Positions 21,264-32,378 of a stretch of 64,000 nucleotides of DNA are shown one piece after another. Positions within the stretch are counted from its first letter, which is position 1. Every line of letters begins with the position of its first letter. Below the pieces are notes generated by a model that was not told the DNA's origin, did no database searches, and saw only the letters and a list, made by a program, of their open reading frames with translations. The translations under genes and the position numbers were made by a program. Source of the DNA: Acanthacorydalis orientalis (taxonomy: Eukaryota; Arthropoda; Insecta; Megaloptera; Corydalidae); the NCBI GenBank assembly GCA_034766995.1, contig CM068325.1:7272316-7336315 (forward strand), in the 5' to 3' direction.

Positions 21264-23297
21264 TTATCGACGTACTCCCTTCGAAATCAATAACCGTTCA
21301 ATATCAACGACGTTTTCATTCCTATTCAGTTTCAAATGATGTAAGGCTGTGCGGTTTCTGTAGTCGACTGCGCGAATGTCTGCTCGCAACTCTGCGATTA
21401 AATACTCGCAGAAGGCTGTAGTACCGAATGCGCATGCGGTGAGGAGCGGTGTAAATCCGTCTTTATCCCGTGCTTCGATCGAAAGACCCTTCGAGATCAA
21501 TAATTTCACAATGTCGACGACATTCTCATTCCTATTTTGCGCTAAACTGTGTAAGGCTGTGCGGTTCCTGTAGTCGACCGCGCGAATATCTGCTCGCAAC
21601 TCTGCGATTAAATACTCGCAGAACGTTCTAGTACCGAATGCGCATGCGCTGAGGAACGGTGTAAATCCACCTTCGTCCCGAGCTTCTATTGAAAGACTCT
21701 TAGAAATCAATAATTTCACAATTGCGACGACGTCTTCATTCCTATTACGCGCCAAACTGTGTAAGGCTGTGCGCTTTCTGTAGCCGAGTGCGAGAATATC
21801 TGCTCGCAACTCTGCGATGAAGTACTCGCAGAATGTTCGAGTGCCGAATGCGCATGCGGTGAGGAACGGCGTATATCCGTATTTATCCCGTGCTTCGACC
21901 GAAAGACCCTTAGAGACAAATAATTCTACAATGTCGACGATATTCTCATTCTTATTTGATGCCAATTTGTGTAAAGCTGTGCGGTTTTTGTAGCAGACTG
22001 CACGGATATCTGCTCGCAACTCTGTGATTAAATACAGACAGAAATTGCGAGTACCGAATATGCATGCGGCGAGAAACGGCGTCAATCCATCCTCATCCCG
22101 AGCTTCTATTGAAAGGCCGTTTGAAATCAATAATTCTGCAATGTCAATGACGTTTTCATTCTCATTGTGGGCTAAACTGTGTAGGGCTGTGCGTTGCTTG
22201 TAGTAGACTGCGCGAATATCCGCTCGCAACTCTTCGATTAAGTACTTACAATACTCTCGTGTACCAAACGCGCATGCATCGAGGAACGGTGTCAGTCCAT
22301 CTTCATCGCGGGCTTCTCTTGATAGACCCTTGGAAACCAATAATTCTACAACGTCAACGATGTTTTCATTCCTGTTTCCCGTTAAACGGTGTAAGGCTGC
22401 GCGTTTCTTGTGGCCGACTGCGTGAATATCTGCTCGCAACTCTGTGATTAAATACAGACAGATTGCTCGAGTACCGTACGAGCATGCAACGAGCAACGGT
22501 GTTGATCCGTCTTCATCTCGAGCTTCGATCGAAAGACCCTTCGAAATCAATAATTTTGCAATTTCCACAATGTCTTCATTTTCATTCAAGACCAGTTTAT
22601 GTAAGGCTGTGCTGTTTTTATAATCGACTGCATGAATATCTACTCGCATCTCTGCGATTAAAAATTCGCACATCGTTCGAGTGCCGAACGCGCAAGCAAC
22701 GAGGAACGGTGTTAGCTCGTTTTTAGTGCGAGCTTCAATCGAGGTGCCTCTGGAGACCAATTTATTCACAAATTGATTTTTCCCTTCGATGCAAGATTTC
22801 ACTAACGCGTGCAGAATTGTCTCCTCGTGATCGTCAACAGCGAAAATATCTGCACGTTCTGCGTTCAATAAACATTCGAAAATCGAATTCGGTGCGAATT
22901 CGGCTGCGCAATGAAGCGGAGTTTTATCGCAATTATTTCTAGCGTTGACTAAATTCGAACTAGATAAAAGTTTCACTGTTTCCACTAAGCCGGCTCGTTC
23001 TTCGGGTATACGTGCGAGCAAATGTAGAACGGTGTCTCGAGTGGAGTCGTACTTGTGTGTGAGGTTTACGTTCGCTCCTTCTATTAAAGATTTCGAGAGA
23101 GACACGTGTCCTCGAGAGGATGCGTAGTATAACGTCGTCTTTCCGTCCTCGTCTGTCTCGTTGACGAACGCATCTCTGCGACCGACGTCCGTGCTTTCTA
23201 TCAGTGTTCTTACCCGTGCTGTATTGCCCTGCTTCGACGCTCCGAACAATAACTTAATTTTTTCACGACAGCACTGTTCGCACGGGAATTCAAACAA
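21264..23297 (-). CDS. ankyrin-repeat protein (paralogue of NACHT-ANK gene)
   Basis: 677-codon frame made almost wholly of ankyrin repeats. After N-terminal repeats (KTTLYYASSRGHVSLSKSLI) come about seven copies of a 70-residue double repeat of the form SIEARDEDGLTPFLAACIFG ... CEYLIAELRADIRAV ... TALHSLARNRNENVVDIVKL. The same double-repeat architecture and N-terminal ankyrins occur in the gene at 48673-52884, so the two are paralogues. Here the copies are diverged and there is no NACHT or nuclease domain. The frame has no ATG at its left limit. It stays open for about 25 codons further right and has an acceptor-like TTTTTTGCGTAG near 23344, so the true 5' exon is missing or lies beyond mariner B (23410). 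Cytosolic protein-binding role is inferred from the repeats only. Confidence 0.75.
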   Translation of the reverse strand: MFEFPCEQCCREKIKLLFGASKQGNTARVRTLIESTDVGRRDAFVNETDEDGKTTLYYASSRGHVSLSKSLIEGANVNLTHKYDSTRDTVLHLLARIPEERAGLVETVKLLSSSNLVNARNNCDKTPLHCAAEFAPNSIFECLLNAERADIFAVDDHEETILHALVKSCIEGKNQFVNKLVSRGTSIEARTKNELTPFLVACAFGTRTMCEFLIAEMRVDIHAVDYKNSTALHKLVLNENEDIVEIAKLLISKGLSIEARDEDGSTPLLVACSYGTRAICLYLITELRADIHAVGHKKRAALHRLTGNRNENIVDVVELLVSKGLSREARDEDGLTPFLDACAFGTREYCKYLIEELRADIRAVYYKQRTALHSLAHNENENVIDIAELLISNGLSIEARDEDGLTPFLAACIFGTRNFCLYLITELRADIRAVCYKNRTALHKLASNKNENIVDIVELFVSKGLSVEARDKYGYTPFLTACAFGTRTFCEYFIAELRADILALGYRKRTALHSLARNRNEDVVAIVKLLISKSLSIEARDEGGFTPFLSACAFGTRTFCEYLIAELRADIRAVDYRNRTALHSLAQNRNENVVDIVKLLISKGLSIEARDKDGFTPLLTACAFGTTAFCEYLIAELRADIRAVDYRNRTALHHLKLNRNENVVDIERLLISKGVRR

Positions 23298-23409
23298 TCT
23301 ATCGCCATCCGTGGAAATGTTTTCGGATTCCTCTACGCAAAAAATGGAAGTTGACGAAATACAATAATAAAAAAAATGTTAATTTTCTAGTTCGATTCTT
23401 ATTGTTTTA

Positions 23410-24700
23410 CGAGGGTGGTCCCAGAAGTACCCGGCCTGACCTAGAGATGGCGGTAGTTGTTTGAAAAATATCACTGTATTAGATAGTATACAATCTATAA
23501 AGCATATGTTTCAAGTTTGAGGACGCCACGTTGTTTAGTATTTGTTTGGCAGCCATCAATAGTGAACGTTTTCAGTGAATTTGTGAAAATGGAGAAAATT
23601 GGTCATCGTTACGTGATACAATACTTTTATTTGAAAGGCCTCAGCCCAACCAATATAAAAGCTGAACTGGATTCTACTCCGGGTGAGTCTGCTCCTTCGT
23701 TTACAACAGTGAAATATTGGGTAGCAGAGTTTAAACGAGGCCGTACGAGCTGCCGAGACGGGCATCGCAGTGGTCGACCGAATGAGGCGACGACTCCAGA
23801 AACGGTGAAGAAAATCCACAAAGCGGTACTGGATGATCGTCGACTGAAAGTGCGCGAGCTAGCAGACATAGTAGGCATTTCAGAAAGTGCGGTACGTCGC
23901 ATATTATCTGAAAATTTCGACATGAGAGAGCTGTGTGCAAGATGGATGCCGCGTTTGCTCACACTCGAGCAAAAACAGTGTCGTGAAGATGTTTCAATTG
24001 AGTGTTTAGCGAAGTTTCACAGCAACAAAGCAGAATTTTTGCGCCGTTTCATAACCATGGATGAAACATGGGTCCATCACTTCACAGCCGAGACAAAAGA
24101 ACAATCAAAACAATGGACTGAAAACGGAGAACCGGCTCCAAAGAAGACGAAGACCGTTTCATCTGCAGGCAAGGTCATGGCGTCGGTTTTTTGGGATGCG
24201 CGTGGGGTAATTTTCATTGACTATCTTGAAAAAGGAAAAACTATCAACGGCGAGTATTATGCGAACTTATTGCAACGTTTGAGCGAAGAAATCAAGCAAA
24301 AACGGCCGCGTTTGACTGAGAAGAAAGAGTTGTTTCATCAAGACAATGCACCAGCTCACAAATCCGTTGTTACAATGGCCGAGACTAATGAATTAAAGTT
24401 TGAATTGCTACCTCATGCACCCTATTCGCCAGATTTAGCCCGCTCGGATTATTTTCTGTTCCCAAACTTGAAAAAATGGCTCAGTGGTCAAAGATTTCCC
24501 AACGATGAAGAAGTGATGTCGGCAGTTGATGGGTATTTTGAGGAGCAAGACAGTTCTTATTATAAAAAGGGTATCGAACTTATTGAACATCGCTGGGAAA
24601 AGTGTATAGAGCTGAAAGGGGATAATGTTGAAAAATAAATATTTTTTCCAAAATTTTTGTGTTTTCTTTGTTGGGTCGGGTACTTCTGGGACCACCCTCG
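23410..24700 (+). mobile_element. mariner element, copy B (complete)
   Basis: 1291 bp with matching inverted ends CGAGGGTGGTCCCAGAAGTA and TA on both sides. It lies ~110 bp 5' of the ankyrin frame on the opposite strand and may separate that gene from its promoter. Confidence 0.96.
23589..24638 (+). CDS. mariner transposase, intact copy B
   Basis: 349 residues, the usual mariner length, from MEKIGHRYVIQYFYLKG. Two helix-turn-helix motifs lie at about 5-110, with WVAEFKRGRTSCRDGHRSG between them. The DD34D catalytic domain is complete: Asp in TMDETWVHHF, Asp in FHQDNAPAHKS and Asp in DLARSDYFLF, with 34 residues between the last two. One residue beside the third Asp differs from the other copies (Arg for Pro). 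The frame also stays open upstream, but MEKIG is the family start. The only full-frame, catalytically complete copy here; it may be functional. Confidence 0.92.
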   Translation: MEKIGHRYVIQYFYLKGLSPTNIKAELDSTPGESAPSFTTVKYWVAEFKRGRTSCRDGHRSGRPNEATTPETVKKIHKAVLDDRRLKVRELADIVGISESAVRRILSENFDMRELCARWMPRLLTLEQKQCREDVSIECLAKFHSNKAEFLRRFITMDETWVHHFTAETKEQSKQWTENGEPAPKKTKTVSSAGKVMASVFWDARGVIFIDYLEKGKTINGEYYANLLQRLSEEIKQKRPRLTEKKELFHQDNAPAHKSVVTMAETNELKFELLPHAPYSPDLARSDYFLFPNLKKWLSGQRFPNDEEVMSAVDGYFEEQDSSYYKKGIELIEHRWEKCIELKGDNVEK

Positions 24701-24702
24701 TA

Positions 24703-25264
24703 TATATACCATTCTACTCTTATATTAAATTCCTCCATTTGTTCTCTCTTCTATACTGATTGTTAAAATAACAACGAACAAAAACGAAACCATTCATTTA
24801 TCATGCTAGTTATATTTTTACCACCCACATAGTGAAGATAACATAAACAGTCGACCTGTTCATCATCACACAGACGATAACTAACATGAACAACTATTCA
24901 GTGTTCGTCGCCACCCACTTAGAAAACATAACTAGAGAACGGTTCGGCTAACCGCCACCACCAGCTTGAAGAAGATAATGGAACATAGAGTAAATGAATA
25001 CTTTTTCAATTCCTGTATGTGTGCGGTTCTTGTCTTGTGTCTATAAATTCATCGCTATAAATTAACTGCCCAATGAATCTGTATAATCAGATCTCACTTA
25101 CTTGATACAAGAGTAATATTCGTAAACCAGTAATTTATTAAATATACACTTTTGTATTTGTCGGCCCTACGCTACTCGCTCATACCGCCAATACATTTCC
25201 TATTCACGGTTTGTAAACGCGACCAGTTTTTCCACGTACGATTTCAGGCAATCGTTGAGGAATG
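24703..25264. other. unassigned AT-rich spacer
   Basis: No gene. It has a CTATAAATT box and a TTTATTAAAT stretch that could belong to a decayed LTR (24765-25190), but end repeats and target duplication do not match. Confidence 0.35.
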
Positions 25265-25703
25265 TTTCCGAATTAATGCAAAAAAATTAAATAATTTCGT
25301 GAGAAAAAAAATCGTTTTCTGATATAAAATTGTAAAAATTTACAAAAAGAGCATCTTTTGAAAAAAAACGGTAAGAAAATGTTATTTTATTTTTATTTAA
25401 TTAAATTTTCGAATAAAATGCATTAAATAATTATCGAGTGAAGGAAAATAATATACACGGACTGCAAGGATCTAAGAACGTGATGCACTGGTCTAGTGAA
25501 GGCGTCGCTCTTCCACTTAGATATTAAGGCTAGATGACTACGGTAGAAAATATTTCTGTTATAAGGCCGCTGCGAACACTTTGAAGCCCTTTTTCTTGAA
25601 AATGGCTCGGCAGTGCGAGCTAGTACGCCCCTATATTAATATCTTTGGGGTAAACACTAAGTTTGGTCCTAAATTAAATTTTCGAGGTCGTATCCTCCCC
25701 TTG
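25265..25703. mobile_element. foldback element, right arm only
   Basis: Matches the right arm of the 26626-27681 element, from the A-rich inner part to the terminal CGAGGTCGTATCCTCCCCTTG. The left arm is absent, so it is a truncated copy. The tRNA-like segment is decayed here. Confidence 0.7.
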
Positions 25704-26099
25704 TTATTCGTCCAGCAATTTTTAAAATTCAGTACAGAAAAAAATAGTGAATCATATAAAAAAAAATAGAAAAAGTTGGTTTTGCGACCGATCGTAAAGA
25801 CGTTAAAGAAATGGTCGTTCAATTTACTAAAAAAAGAATCAAATAAACATAACTTTCCTGGCACAACTGAATCAGCTGGTAGTACTTCGTTAAATGGGCT
25901 TTTGCGATATGTAATATAGAACTAGCTATTCGAAAGACTGAAGGACTATTACTTACCAGAGCACATGTGAATAGAGAAGATGTTTAAAATGATGATAAAA
26001 CCAAACTAAATGAAAGAAAAACCTACAAATATTCGGAAGAGAGACGAGAAAAAACTAAAAAAAAAAAATTTTTCTTCTTCTTCTGAAACCGGTAAGAAG

Positions 26100-26310
26100 A
26101 TAATCGAAACATAAGTATCGCAAGAAGAAATTTCAGATGCAGACTGTGATGAATGTGTAGAGTGTACTGAAAATTACTCAAGTACGAAATCAAAAGAAGT
26201 TCGGTTGCAATGTACAAATTGTTCAGGCTGATTACATGAGCCTTGTGATAAGTATGATCCGCTCTGTGACCGTTGTGGTCGAGACATCAAGCGAAAAGCT
26301 TTAAAGAAGA
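26100..26310 (+). pseudogene. zinc-finger tail of a DNA-transposase-like protein
   Basis: A frame reads DCDECVECTENYSS, then LQCTNCSG-stop-LHEPCDKYDP and LCDRCGRD. The Cys/His spacing resembles the PHD-like finger at the C-terminus of pogo/Tigger- or piggyBac-type transposases. A Trp codon has become TGA. No catalytic domain is seen upstream. Confidence 0.4.
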
Positions 26311-26625
26311 AATCATGTGTCATTATTATCAAATACTTTTGTATTTTTGTTCCTCATTCTTGTAATTTATCGTTTTCGATTAAATTTCGTTATATTTTAT
26401 GAAAAATAGTGTTATGTATCCATCCTCACTACTGTGCTGATTTGTAAATAAGGTACGGTAATTTATTATATACAGTGTACGAAGTGTCCGTTCTGACTAA
26501 TTAATTTCAACTGATCTGTCAATTGTATACAGTGGCGGCATATTCCTGTCATTATCGAAGTTACGCATCCGCCTTTACAAAAGTATTGTCACGTTCCTGT
26601 CGTGATTCCTGTGGTCACACACTTA

Positions 26626-27681
26626 CAAGCGGACGATGCGACCTCGGAAACTGACTTTGGGATCAAACTTCGTGTAGCGGTAGGGTATCACACCAAAGGT
26701 ATTAATTTAGTAACGTACTAGCTCGCACTGTCCAGCCATTTTCGAGAAAAAGGCTCTAATTTTTGCATCAAGTTTATAAGAGAAAAATTATTAATTATTT
26801 TCTGGTATCTTGATAGGTAGGCAGAAGCGAATCGGCTTCGAGTGTCTGACGTGTTTGGTTCGAGTCTCGATCGATCCCGTACTGTTTTCTTCACCTGAAT
26901 AATTATTTAATGCTCTTAATGCATTTTATTAAAAAAAAATATTTAAATAAAGATCAAATAAAGTTTACTTGCAATTTTCTTTCAAAAAATGCCCTTTTTT
27001 AAATTTTTACAATTTTTTTCAGAGAATGATTTTTTACATTTTTTACATCATTTCGAAAACATATTGTTATATCATAGTAAAGTGTTCATGTGGTATATTC
27101 CACGGAATATTGTGTATAGAGAAAGATATAAAATTCTTTCGTGATCACACCGCGTGATGACTTTAACGGGATCATACACCACTCGAATATTTTAATACAC
27201 GAATATGTTTGCAAAACAATGCAAAAAATTGAAAACAAATTGTGAAAAAATCATTTTTTGAAATAGAATTGTAAATGTTTGAAAGAGCAATTTTTCGAAA
27301 AAAAAAATTGCAAGAAAACGTTATTTGACCTTTATTTAAATATTTTTTTTAATAAAATGCATTAAAAGCATTAAATAATTATTCAGGTGAAAAAAAACAG
27401 AACTGATTCGATCCAGGCTCGAACCAAACACGTCAGACACTTGAAGCCAACTCGTTACCGCCTACCTATCAAGATATTCGACAACGTTTGATAATTTTTC
27501 TGTTATAGACCTGATGCGGAAATTTTGGAGCCTTTTTTCATAAAAATGGCTGGATAGTGCAAGAGTGATAGAGTGGTGAGTGGATAGAGCTAGTACGTTA
27601 CTATATTAATATACTTGGAGTAACCTACCGCTACACGAACTTTGGTCCCAAAGTCAATTTCCGAGGTCGTATCGCCCTTTG
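26626..27681. mobile_element. foldback element, complete, with loop
   Basis: 1056 bp. Inverted arms of ~400 bp start CAAGCGGACGATGCGACC and end GAGGTCGTATCGCCCTTTG. A unique loop (about 27040-27200) lies between them. Each arm carries a tRNA-like stretch: A-box-like TAGGTAGGCGGTAACGAG and B-box-like GGTTCGAGCC on the minus strand near 27400-27475, and GGTTCGAGTCTCG on the plus strand near 26869. No ORF. Confidence 0.8.
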
Positions 27682-27739
27682 TCAGATAAAATACAATTTC
27701 GTCATACAGAGGACAACATGTGAACGGTGGCTGAGGCCT

Positions 27740-27880
27740 AGAACCCGTGTGGTTATATTCATTGTAGCAATAATTACTATTAAACAATAACAATAAGCAA
27801 ATATTTGTTGTTTTTATTTCAAACCTGCAGCGTTTATTATGTTATAAACATACATAAAATTTTAAAAATATAACAATAGC
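27740..27880 (-). repeat. dispersed repeat family R, inverted copy
   Basis: Shares GCTGCAGGTTTGAAATAAA and ATGAATATAACCACACGGGT with copies at 37245, 42650, 31770 and 30720, in the opposite orientation. Non-coding. Confidence 0.65.
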
Positions 27881-28313
27881 ATAAAATTCGGATGGGGTAT
27901 GTTAGCACATGAATGGGACGTTTTATCCACCTCGAGCATTATAAAGCAACCCAACAAAGGTTTTAGAAAAAAAAAGAACCAATTTCTACAAGTCTTTGTT
28001 ATTCAATGACTGTAACTATGGTAAAAATTCAAAGAGAAACGTTTCATCCATGTAATCTCACAAAGAAAAGGGAAAAAATTCGGAAAATCTATTTTTTATT
28101 GACTTTTTTTTAAAAAAATCGGGCACATTGTATACTTTGTCCTATTTAAACATAAAAAGTACCTGAGAAATACCTAGGAGCGATACTCAATGAATTAAAC
28201 TTGAAACCTATGAGCTGACGGGCGAACATTCCTCGTCACCATAGATAAACATTCTTCTCTGCATAGACTTTGTCCTGCGAACAAAGTGACGAGAAATGTA
28301 GATTTTTATTAAA
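27881..28313. other. unassigned spacer
   Basis: AT-rich, no gene seen. Its right end (TACATTTCTCGTCACTTTG on the minus strand) may be the 3' end of the Tc1 remnant split by mariner C. Confidence 0.35.
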
Positions 28314-28315
28314 TA

Positions 28316-29608
28316 CGAGGGTGGTCCCAGAAGCACCCGACCTAACAAAGAAAACACAAAAATTTTGGAAAACAATATATTTATTTTTCAACATTATCTC
28401 CTTTCAGCTCTATACACTTTTCCCAGCGATGTTCAATAAGTTCGATACCCTTTTTATAATAAGAACAGTCTTGCTCCTCAAAATACCCATTAACTGCCGA
28501 CAACACTTCTTCATCGTTGGGAAATCTTTGACCACTGAGCCATTTTTTCAAGTTTGGGAACAGAAAATAATCCGAGGGGGCTAAATCTGGCGAATAGGGT
28601 GCATGAGGTAGCAATTCAAACTTTAATTCATTAATTTTGGCCATTGCAATAACTGATTTGTGAGCTGGTGCATTGTCTTGATGAAACAACACTTCCTTGT
28701 TACCCAAATGCGGCCGTTTTTGCTTGATTTCTTCGCTCAAACGTTGCAATAAGTTCGCATAATACTCGCCGTTGATAGTTTTTCCTTTTTCAAGATAGTC
28801 AATGAAAATTATCCTAAGCGCATCCCAAAAAACCGACGCTATGACCTTGCCTGCAGATGAAACGGTCTTCGCCTTCTTTGGAGCCGGTTCTCCCTTTTCA
28901 GTCCATTGTTTTGATTGTTCTTTTGTCTCGGGTGTGAAGTGATGGACCCATGTTTCATCCATGGTTATGAAACGGCACAAAAATTCTGCTTTGTTGCTGT
29001 GAAACTTCGCTAAACACTCAACTGAAACATCTTCACGACACTGTTTTTGCTCGAGTGTGAGCAAACGCGGCACCCATCTTGCACACAGCGTTTTCATGTC
29101 CAAATTTTCAGATAATATGCGATATACCGCTCTTTTTGAAATGCCTACTATGTCTGCTAGCTCACGCACTTTCAGTCGACGATCATCCAGTACCTCTTTG
29201 TAGATTTTCTTCTCCATTTCTGGAGTCGTCGCCTCATTTGGTCGACCACTGCGATGCTCGTCTTGGCAGCTCGTACGGCCTCGTTTAAACCTGCTACCCA
29301 ATATTTCACTGTTGTAAACGAAGGAGCAGACTCAACCATACTAGAATCCAGTTCAGCTTTTATATTGGTTGGGCTGAGGCCTTTCAAATAAAAGTATTGT
29401 ATCACGTAACGATGACCAATTTTCTCCATTTTCACAAATTCACTGAAAACGTTCACTATTGATGGCTGCCAAACAAATACTAAACAACGTGGCGTCCTCA
29501 AACTTAAAACATATGTTTTATAGGTTGTGTACTTTCTAATACAGTGATATTTTTCAAACAACTACCGACGTCTCTAGGTCAGGCCGGGTACTTCTGGGAC
29601 CACCCTCG
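28316..29608 (-). mobile_element. mariner element, copy C
   Basis: 1293 bp, TA-flanked, minus orientation, ends CGAGGGTGGTCCCAGAAG. It is inserted at the C-terminal end of the Tc1-type remnant at 29612-30490. Confidence 0.95.
28381..29429 (-). pseudogene. mariner transposase copy C, one frameshift
   Basis: Starts at ATG 29429. A single 1-bp deletion near 29290 (GCAGAGTTT in the others, GCAGGTTT here) puts residues 1-46 and the rest in different frames. The downstream 306-codon frame keeps all three catalytic Asp (TMDETWVHHF, HQDNAPAHKS, LAPSDYFLF). It was recently competent, judged by this single lesion. Confidence 0.92.
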
Positions 29609-29611
29609 TAG

Positions 29612-30490
29612 AAGAATATCTGCGAATGAGATCACTAAATTGATACTCAGCAGGATATCCTTTCGAGTCTATAATAGCTTGCAAACGTCTGTGCATCGAA
29701 GAAGTAAATTTATTTATAAATTTACTGTTGATTTTTTCTTCATTCTGCCAATAAAATTGTTTTATGTTGACCTGAAGCGAATTTGATATTTTTCGTACGT
29801 ATCTATTAAGTTCCTCCCGCATATTATCCTACAGGATTAATATTCGCCGATTGGACAGGCGTTTTCAAAAAGTACGGGACATTATATAGAATCAATTCCA
29901 CAATTATGAGGATTTATGTTTTGGATTATTGTCATAATGAGAATAACAACTAACCAATAACCATAATTTCCTGGTACTGGTGTGTAATTTTCACTTTAAA
30001 ATATCCAGATGCATAAATGTTTCTATAATATCGTTAATTATTTGTAAATTGTCCGCCACAATTACTGATACACTCTTCCCACACCATGGTATGCCACCTC
30101 CGGGGTTCACGATCGGTTTAACATTTTTCGAGTTCAATTCTTTCCCCTCTTGTCACTATACTGGTTTTCGACCATCAGATGCTCACAAGTTTGTTGCTTT
30201 CGTCGCAGAAAAAGACCTGTTTTCAAAATTCAAAGTGCTTGTTCCCATAATGTTAGGTAAAGAGAGTCGCTCTTGTCTGTTTATTTTCCTAATAAATGGT
30301 GTTCTGCTCGCCGCACGAGAACCGTATTCAGCTTTTCGATGTCTCGAACGAATTTGCTTCGAATTAGGTATTTGCAAGGAGATACTTTGAAGTTCTTTTG
30401 CAATTCTACTCTCAGTATCGAAAAGATTACGCTTTACAGTAGTTTTATGTTTCCCCGTTAATTTCGGTGGCCTACCGGTACGACCTTGGA
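29612..30490 (-). pseudogene. Tc1-type transposase remnant, split by mariner C
   Basis: Minus-strand pieces in order: GRPPKLTGKHKTT (N-terminal DNA-binding region), VNPGGGIPW (the GGG-W box), HYDNNPKHKSS (second catalytic Asp), SANINPVG and MREELNRYVRKISNSLQ. It ends FTSSMHRRLQAIIDSKGYPA, the usual C-terminal run of Tc1 transposases. Several stops and frameshifts interrupt it. Mariner C lies at the TA right after the end of this frame. Confidence 0.75.
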
Positions 30491-30714
30491 TAACGTTTCC
30501 GGTGATTTTGTATTTATTAACAATATATTGAAAAGTGGGAAAATATTTAGATACTTTTTATCCATTTTCCAGGGAGATTTTCCATCATTTTCCAATTTAA
30601 TGATAATATTTCTCTCATTCACCGTCATTTCCCTAGTATTCTTAGGATTTTTTATATTACTAAGAAATGACCGTATGGTAACAGCAATGATATATTAAAT
30701 AATATTATTATTTA
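30491..30714. other. AT-rich spacer
   Basis: Frames here are short and hydrophobic. No gene seen. Confidence 0.4.
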
Positions 30715-30890
30715 AAATAATACAACAAATACTTGTTTGTTGTTATCGTTTTAATACTGATTGTTGCTATAATAAATAACAACACGTGTTACTTCGTGAC
30801 CGATTATTGAGAACTGGACTGAACTGAACTTATTATTGAGTTTTCACTACCGTTTATATTTACTGTTCTCTGTATCATAGATAAAGTATT
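30715..30890 (+). repeat. dispersed repeat family R, copy
   Basis: Matches 31806-31975 closely (both contain GAGAACTGGACTGAACTGAA) and the other family members more loosely. Non-coding. Confidence 0.75.
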
Positions 30891-31765
30891 GGCAGGGTGC
30901 AGAGTATATGGTGGGGACAACTGAATCGATCGCAGCGCTAGCTGTGGACAAAATTTCGTTAAATCATGCTCAATTCACCAACAAATTATCATGGATTAAA
31001 GTAAAATTATTTACTTTAATTTTGTTAAAAAACTCAAATTAATATCCTACTATTTTTTTCAATTTTTATTATTGTAGCTGTCATGTATTATTTGTTTTGA
31101 TTTTATCGGTTAACCTCACTCTATTCTAAAATAATAGTATTTGATATTTATTCAAATTTCTTATACTTGCTTTCTTTACCATAATACGTTCAATTTAATT
31201 TCCTCTTTCAAAAATACAATTGCACTTTTTTATTTATATCTTTATAAATTTTTACAATTTGTTTTTATAACGAATTTTTATTTTTTACACTGATTTTATT
31301 ATATATCTCCCACAATTCTCGAGCATGATTTTTTGTAACCATCAGATGTCGTTTTCTTCGCGCTCCCTGCCAATAGCACACATACATCAAAAATAGAAAA
31401 AACTTTAAATTATATTTTACACATTGAAAGTAATAGTTTAATACAAGAATTATTGTTTCAAAGAATTAAAATATCGCAAATAATACGTGTAACGTATCCG
31501 AAAGAATTGAAATCTTTGTCACGTTTTCCAAATTAAACACATTCCACCAGCTCAATTGTCGAGCGACATGAATTATTAGACGTGATAAAAGTAATTAGCA
31601 AAAAAAAAAAAAAATGTAACAGAAAACAAAAACCACCATTCGATCTGACATTAGCGAATATATTACTTTTTTTGTAAAAAAAAAAATAAAATTAAGATTC
31701 TTACCAAAAATCTCATTTACAGCATTGTAACTTGTACAAAAGACGAACGTAGGTTGTAAAGGCTT
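30891..31765. other. AT-rich spacer
   Basis: No coding frame, TIR or satellite seen. Scattered homopolymer runs. Confidence 0.5.
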
Positions 31766-31975
31766 TGTTACGATTTCGATATTTCATAACATGAATTCTG
31801 CAGGTCTCGAAAATAATACAACAAATACTTGCTCACTATTATCGTTTTCATACTGATTGTTTCTATAATAAATAACTGCACGTGTTACATCTTGACTGAT
31901 TATTGAGAACTGGACTGAACTGAACTTATTATTGACTTTTCACTACCGTGTTTATATTTACTGTTCTCTCTGTGC
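31766..31975 (+). repeat. dispersed repeat family R, copy
   Basis: Second member of the direct pair about 1.1 kb from the first, with the TGAATTCTGCAGGTCTCG upstream edge. Confidence 0.75.
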
Positions 31976-32376
31976 GGTGAAATCGTGTGATCAGCTGATG
32001 TACCACGGTCAGGGCTATGTAAAAATACATTAATCAGAGCGGATACATGAGAACAGCAACAATATATTAATAAACCTTTAAATATCACGATAAGGTATGA
32101 CATTGTATCAGGATCTAACTTGTTTATATGATTTCATAAGAATGTACTCATTCATACACAGTCAAAGAATACTTTTTTGATGTATTCGTTCACATACCCG
32201 AAACAATATGTTACTAGATTGACAGAAAATTAATTACTTCTTAATAATATTCGGGTATTTAAAGCCAATAACAATATATGAATCCAATGTAATCAAAGTT
32301 TCATTAAGTTTAATTTGTTTCGTATTAAATATCAATTGTAACAGATAAAGTGTATGAATACTTTTATGACCCACTG
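31976..32376. other. AT-rich spacer
   Basis: No gene seen before mariner D. Confidence 0.5.
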
Positions 32377-32378
32377 TA

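Noticed and set aside
24765..25190. Possible LTR (TGTT...AATACA with TATAAA-like box)
   Set aside because: Ends do not pair well and no target duplication or second copy is visible in the window.
26820..26890. Possible tRNA gene
   Set aside because: B-box-like GGTTCGAGTC is present but no acceptor-stem pairing or anticodon arm can be drawn; treated as a tRNA-like part of the foldback arm.
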